Source of the DNA: Thermoplasmata archaeon
GTDB lineage: Archaea > Thermoplasmatota > Thermoplasmata > Thermoplasmatales > Thermoplasmataceae
Assembly (NCBI GenBank): GCA_021821635.1
Contig: JAKACH010000003.1
Location: forward strand, 1-48,847
DNA length: 48,847 bases
Direction of reading: 5' to 3'
Numbering within the stretch: the stretch's first letter is position 1; every line of letters starts with the position of its first letter. Under the pieces are notes generated by a model. That model saw nothing but the letters and a program-made list of their open reading frames with translations. It made no database searches and was not told where the DNA came from. Both the position numbers and the translations under genes were made by a program. Shown piece by piece: positions 46,121 through 48,847 of the stretch.

Positions 46121-47096
46121 CAGAGATATAAGATAGCGTGATTTTCTCGGCTGTGGTTACTCTCTGCCTTGCGGCGTCTCTAAGCTTTATCAGCCTCTTC
46201 GAAGGACCGGGCACCGATCCATGAAGTAAGACATAATCATTCCTTACAAGACCGTATCCAACGAAACCTCCCTTTGGGTTAACGCCTTCAACTTCAGTCT
46301 TTTGTCCTATCTTTAGAACCCTCAGGTTATATGCAGTTCTTTGCTGGAATCCCATCTGACCTGCCTGTGGAACAGTGTTCCTTACCCAGTCCGGATGCCA
46401 TGGACCCAGCGTACCGATCATTCTTCTGTGTTTCCTGTTCTTCCTGGGAAGAAGCTTTACTCCAAATCTTTCAACATGACCGGTAAATCCTTTTCCCTTC
46501 GTAACGCCAATTGCATCAATGAACTGGCCTTCCTTCGTAAATTCAGAAAACATCAATTCTTTCCCAAGCTTTGATTCTGCAAACTTGATCTTGTCAGCTA
46601 TGCTTCCACCTGCTACATTGACTTCAAAGATATCAGGGGTCTTGCTTGGGACTCCTGTAGCTGTAGATGGATTCGTAGCTACTACTAGGCGGACTTCATC
46701 AACTAGATCCACCATATTTTCATTATATCCATTTGTAGTTTTCTCTCTCTTGTTTAATACCCTAAAAATATCTTCATCTAGTTTTTCAGCCCAGTGTTCA
46801 GCTGCGACCTTAAGGCCATCAATTGAGTCGCTATAATATCTGACGGCTAAAGCCCGTAGCGGTGGAACCTCTATTACAGTAACTGCACTGACTATGCTTT
46901 GTCCAGCGGTTACACTGCTCTTCCTGTAATCAAGCATTTCGACATGGGTCATTCCAACCTTGTATCCCGCGAAGCCCTGTATTCTGGGTGTGCCGCTTAC
47001 TTCAGGCCAAGACCTGATCCTTCCTGCGGGTGACTTTGCTCTCTTCCTGGGATAATACGCTGTAGACCCTCTTCTAGAGTGATGTGGCGTTGCCAT
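46098..47096 (-). CDS. rpl3: Ribosomal protein L3
   Basis: 'GFAGYKVGMTHVEMLDYRKSS', 'GVTKGKGFTGHVERFGVKLLPRKNRKHRRMIGTLGPWHPDWVRNTVPQAGQMGFQQRT'. Confidence 0.96.
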   Translation of the reverse strand: MATPHHSRRGSTAYYPRKRAKSPAGRIRSWPEVSGTPRIQGFAGYKVGMTHVEMLDYRKSSVTAGQSIVSAVTVIEVPPLRALAVRYYSDSIDGLKVAAEHWAEKLDEDIFRVLNKREKTTNGYNENMVDLVDEVRLVVATNPSTATGVPSKTPDIFEVNVAGGSIADKIKFAESKLGKELMFSEFTKEGQFIDAIGVTKGKGFTGHVERFGVKLLPRKNRKHRRMIGTLGPWHPDWVRNTVPQAGQMGFQQRTAYNLRVLKIGQKTEVEGVNPKGGFVGYGLVRNDYVLLHGSVPGPSKRLIKLRDAARQRVTTAEKITLSYISVESKQGD

Positions 47097-47222
47097 ACGT
47101 TTTTCATTCCATTAAACCGTTACACCGATGTGGCCGGGGAAAACTTGTGTTGACCCCCGCTCAATAGGGTTGCCATTATGCATTGCCCTTGATGTATGGT
47201 TTGCAGCGGAGTAGGTTAGAAA

Positions 47223-47232
47223 CATATATAAA
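47223..47232 (-). promoter_or_regulatory. TATA-like element, candidate promoter of the ribosomal-protein super-operon
   Basis: Minus-strand TTTATATATG about 130 bp upstream of the L3 start; no upstream gene on this strand. Confidence 0.5.
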
Positions 47233-47537
47233 CATTATTTTACAAAGAAATTGTCTTAGCTCTTTGCAGTCGGCATAGATATCATGAGGAGATAAACGTT
47301 GGTGATATTGCCTCCTGACATTTGTTCAACCGTTCAGTTGATCTTTGGCAACAAAAGAATTCAATCATTATTTCAGGAAAGGAAACAATGTATCACAATC
47401 AAGCGATCTTGCTTTATTTTTGCAGACATTCGTACCAATTTCAATGATTTATTCTAGTGATACAATTTAATAGTTTAAAACGATTAGAGTAATATTATAA
47501 GTATACAGTAGTCTTACTTTGCTGGAAGAGAGAATTA

Positions 47538-48847
47538 ATGGTCGATGTAAAAAAAGAGGAAGAAACTGACGAAAGTCGGATGCAATACCGGTACAAGACC
47601 GGCTCAACCGAGGAGCAGGCAGAGAACGATGATTCTCTTTCTAAATACTTGAAAGAGGCAGAAGCAGAACCTAACAATGCTTCCGCCCATAACAACCTTG
47701 GTGTTGCGCTCTTCAACCTTGGAAGACATGCTGAGTCGGTTAAATCTTTCGACCGGGCTATAACATTAAACCCAAGCGAGGGGACATATTACTATAACAG
47801 GGGGCTCGCCCACTATAACCTCAACCAATCCGAAGAAGCACTGGCCGATTTCAACCGGGCCATAAGAATCTCCCCAGGTGAACCCAACTACCACTACAAC
47901 AAGGCCATTCTGCTGCATGATCTGGGCAGAACGGAGGATTCCCTCAAGGAATTCAACGAGGCAATCAAGCTTAATCCAAGGGACCCGGATTATTACAATG
48001 ACAGGGCAAACGTGCTCAGTGAACTTGGCAAGTTTGACCAGGCCCTGCAGGACTACAAGGACGCAATCGAACTCAACCCAAGGGATCCTGGATATCATGA
48101 TAATAAGGGAACTGCGCTGTTTAACGCTGGAAGGGTTGACGAAGCAGTAAGAGAATATCGGGAAGCGCTTAAGTTAGATCCATATGATCCTGCCATACAT
48201 ACGGATTTTGCCGTCGTTCTTACGAGGCTCGGCAAATATGAGGAAGCCCTCTGGGAATACAATGAGGCTGTAAAACTCAATCCTGACGACCCGGAACTCA
48301 AATTTGAAAGGGCCCTCGTGCTGGAGAAAATAGGGAAACCGCTTGACGCTCTGAAAGAACTGGATGAGGCACTAGCAGTATCCGCCAACAATCCACAATT
48401 TGTGATAGAAAAGGCCAGGCTTCTCCAGAACCTGAACAGGATAGAAGAGGCCTCAAAGGCATACAAGCAATCAATAGACCTTGGTCTGGGTTCGGCAGAA
48501 ATACATTATAATTATGGGCTGCTTCTTTATAAACTGGGAGATTTCAAGCAGGCACTTACAGAATTCGAGACCTCTCTTAGCTTGAAAGACAGCGTTGATG
48601 CAAGGATAAACAAAGCCTTCTCGCTGGTAAAGGTCGGAAGAACTGACGACGCAATCAGGGAGTTTTCAAGGGTTCTTGCTACCGAGAAAAACAATCCTGA
48701 TATATATTTCGAGCAAGCTCGACTTAATTATGATGCGAACAGGCTGGATGTTGCACTTGATTCTATAACCAGGGCAATATCGCTCGATTTCGAGAATCTG
48801 GAATACCACTACTGGAAAGCAAAGATACTCCGTGAATCGGGGAACCT
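47538..48847 (+). CDS. Tetratricopeptide-repeat protein, 3'-truncated by window edge (not in supplied ORF track)
   Basis: Open frame from ATG 47538 to the edge. Eleven complete 33/34-residue TPR units such as 'SEGTYYYNRGLAHYNLNQSEEALADFNRAIRISP' and 'RDPDYYNDRANVLSELGKFDQALQDYKDAIELNP', plus a partial twelfth. Confidence 0.93.
   Translation, partial: MVDVKKEEETDESRMQYRYKTGSTEEQAENDDSLSKYLKEAEAEPNNASAHNNLGVALFNLGRHAESVKSFDRAITLNPSEGTYYYNRGLAHYNLNQSEEALADFNRAIRISPGEPNYHYNKAILLHDLGRTEDSLKEFNEAIKLNPRDPDYYNDRANVLSELGKFDQALQDYKDAIELNPRDPGYHDNKGTALFNAGRVDEAVREYREALKLDPYDPAIHTDFAVVLTRLGKYEEALWEYNEAVKLNPDDPELKFERALVLEKIGKPLDALKELDEALAVSANNPQFVIEKARLLQNLNRIEEASKAYKQSIDLGLGSAEIHYNYGLLLYKLGDFKQALTEFETSLSLKDSVDARINKAFSLVKVGRTDDAIREFSRVLATEKNNPDIYFEQARLNYDANRLDVALDSITRAISLDFENLEYHYWKAKILRESGN

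Noticed and set aside
33420-46836. Many plus-strand ORFs of 60-220 aa across the ribosomal/SecY region
   Set aside because: All are antisense to strongly identifiable ribosomal, SecY or RNA-modification genes, and their translations have no coherent protein character.
47280-47330. ATGAGGA...GGTGAT...CTGA pattern near 47290, another possible C/D box RNA
   Set aside because: C box deviates from RUGAUGA and no convincing terminal stem or D' box.
47495-48466. Minus-strand ORFs opposite the TPR gene
   Set aside because: Antisense shadows of the repetitive TPR coding sequence; their apparent repeats follow from the TPR periodicity.
1-48847. CRISPR array, rRNA or intact tRNA genes
   Set aside because: No regularly spaced identical repeats, no rRNA-like sequence and no full cloverleaf seen by eye. 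A computational scan would be needed to exclude small RNAs.

Overview
The window is archaeal, most likely Thermoplasmata. That assignment is inferred from gene content and operon layout, with no database search. The right half (about 30.8-47.1 kb, minus strand) is one long ribosomal-protein, SecY and RNA-modification super-operon: L3-L4-L23-L2-S19-L22-S3-L29-aIF1-Rpp29-S17-L14-L24-S4e-L5-S14-S8-L6-L32e-L19e-L18-S5-L30-L15-SecY-Adk-EMC3/DUF106-Cmk-Cbf5, followed by a Nop5-like gene. The left half holds (i) a MoxR/DUF58 membrane-associated operon downstream of a large carboxypeptidase-regulatory-like surface protein, (ii) an amidohydrolase-QueD-QueC block, (iii) an accessory stretch (9.7-14 kb) with an orphan secreted protein, an 84-bp direct repeat pair, a cyclase, an FAH-family hydrolase and an unusual cupredoxin, (iv) trehalose otsA/otsB, (v) a topoisomerase VI A/B operon, (vi) a Nop10-aIF2alpha-S27e-L44e block, (vii) thiolase, a cysteine-containing HTH_10 regulator and a divergent rhodanese, (viii) an S66 peptidase, and (ix) LSm-L37e-purF. 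Three real CDSs are absent from the supplied ORF track: L37e (28617-28781), S14 (39250-39411, minus) and a TPR-array protein running off the right edge (47538-48847). The best candidates for something under-described are the MoxR operon with two uncharacterised small proteins, the out-of-frame Cbf5/Nop5 overlap, the repeat-flanked orphan secreted gene, topoisomerase VI if the host really is Thermoplasmatales, and the CxxxC cupredoxin. No CRISPR array, rRNA or intact tRNA was found by eye.
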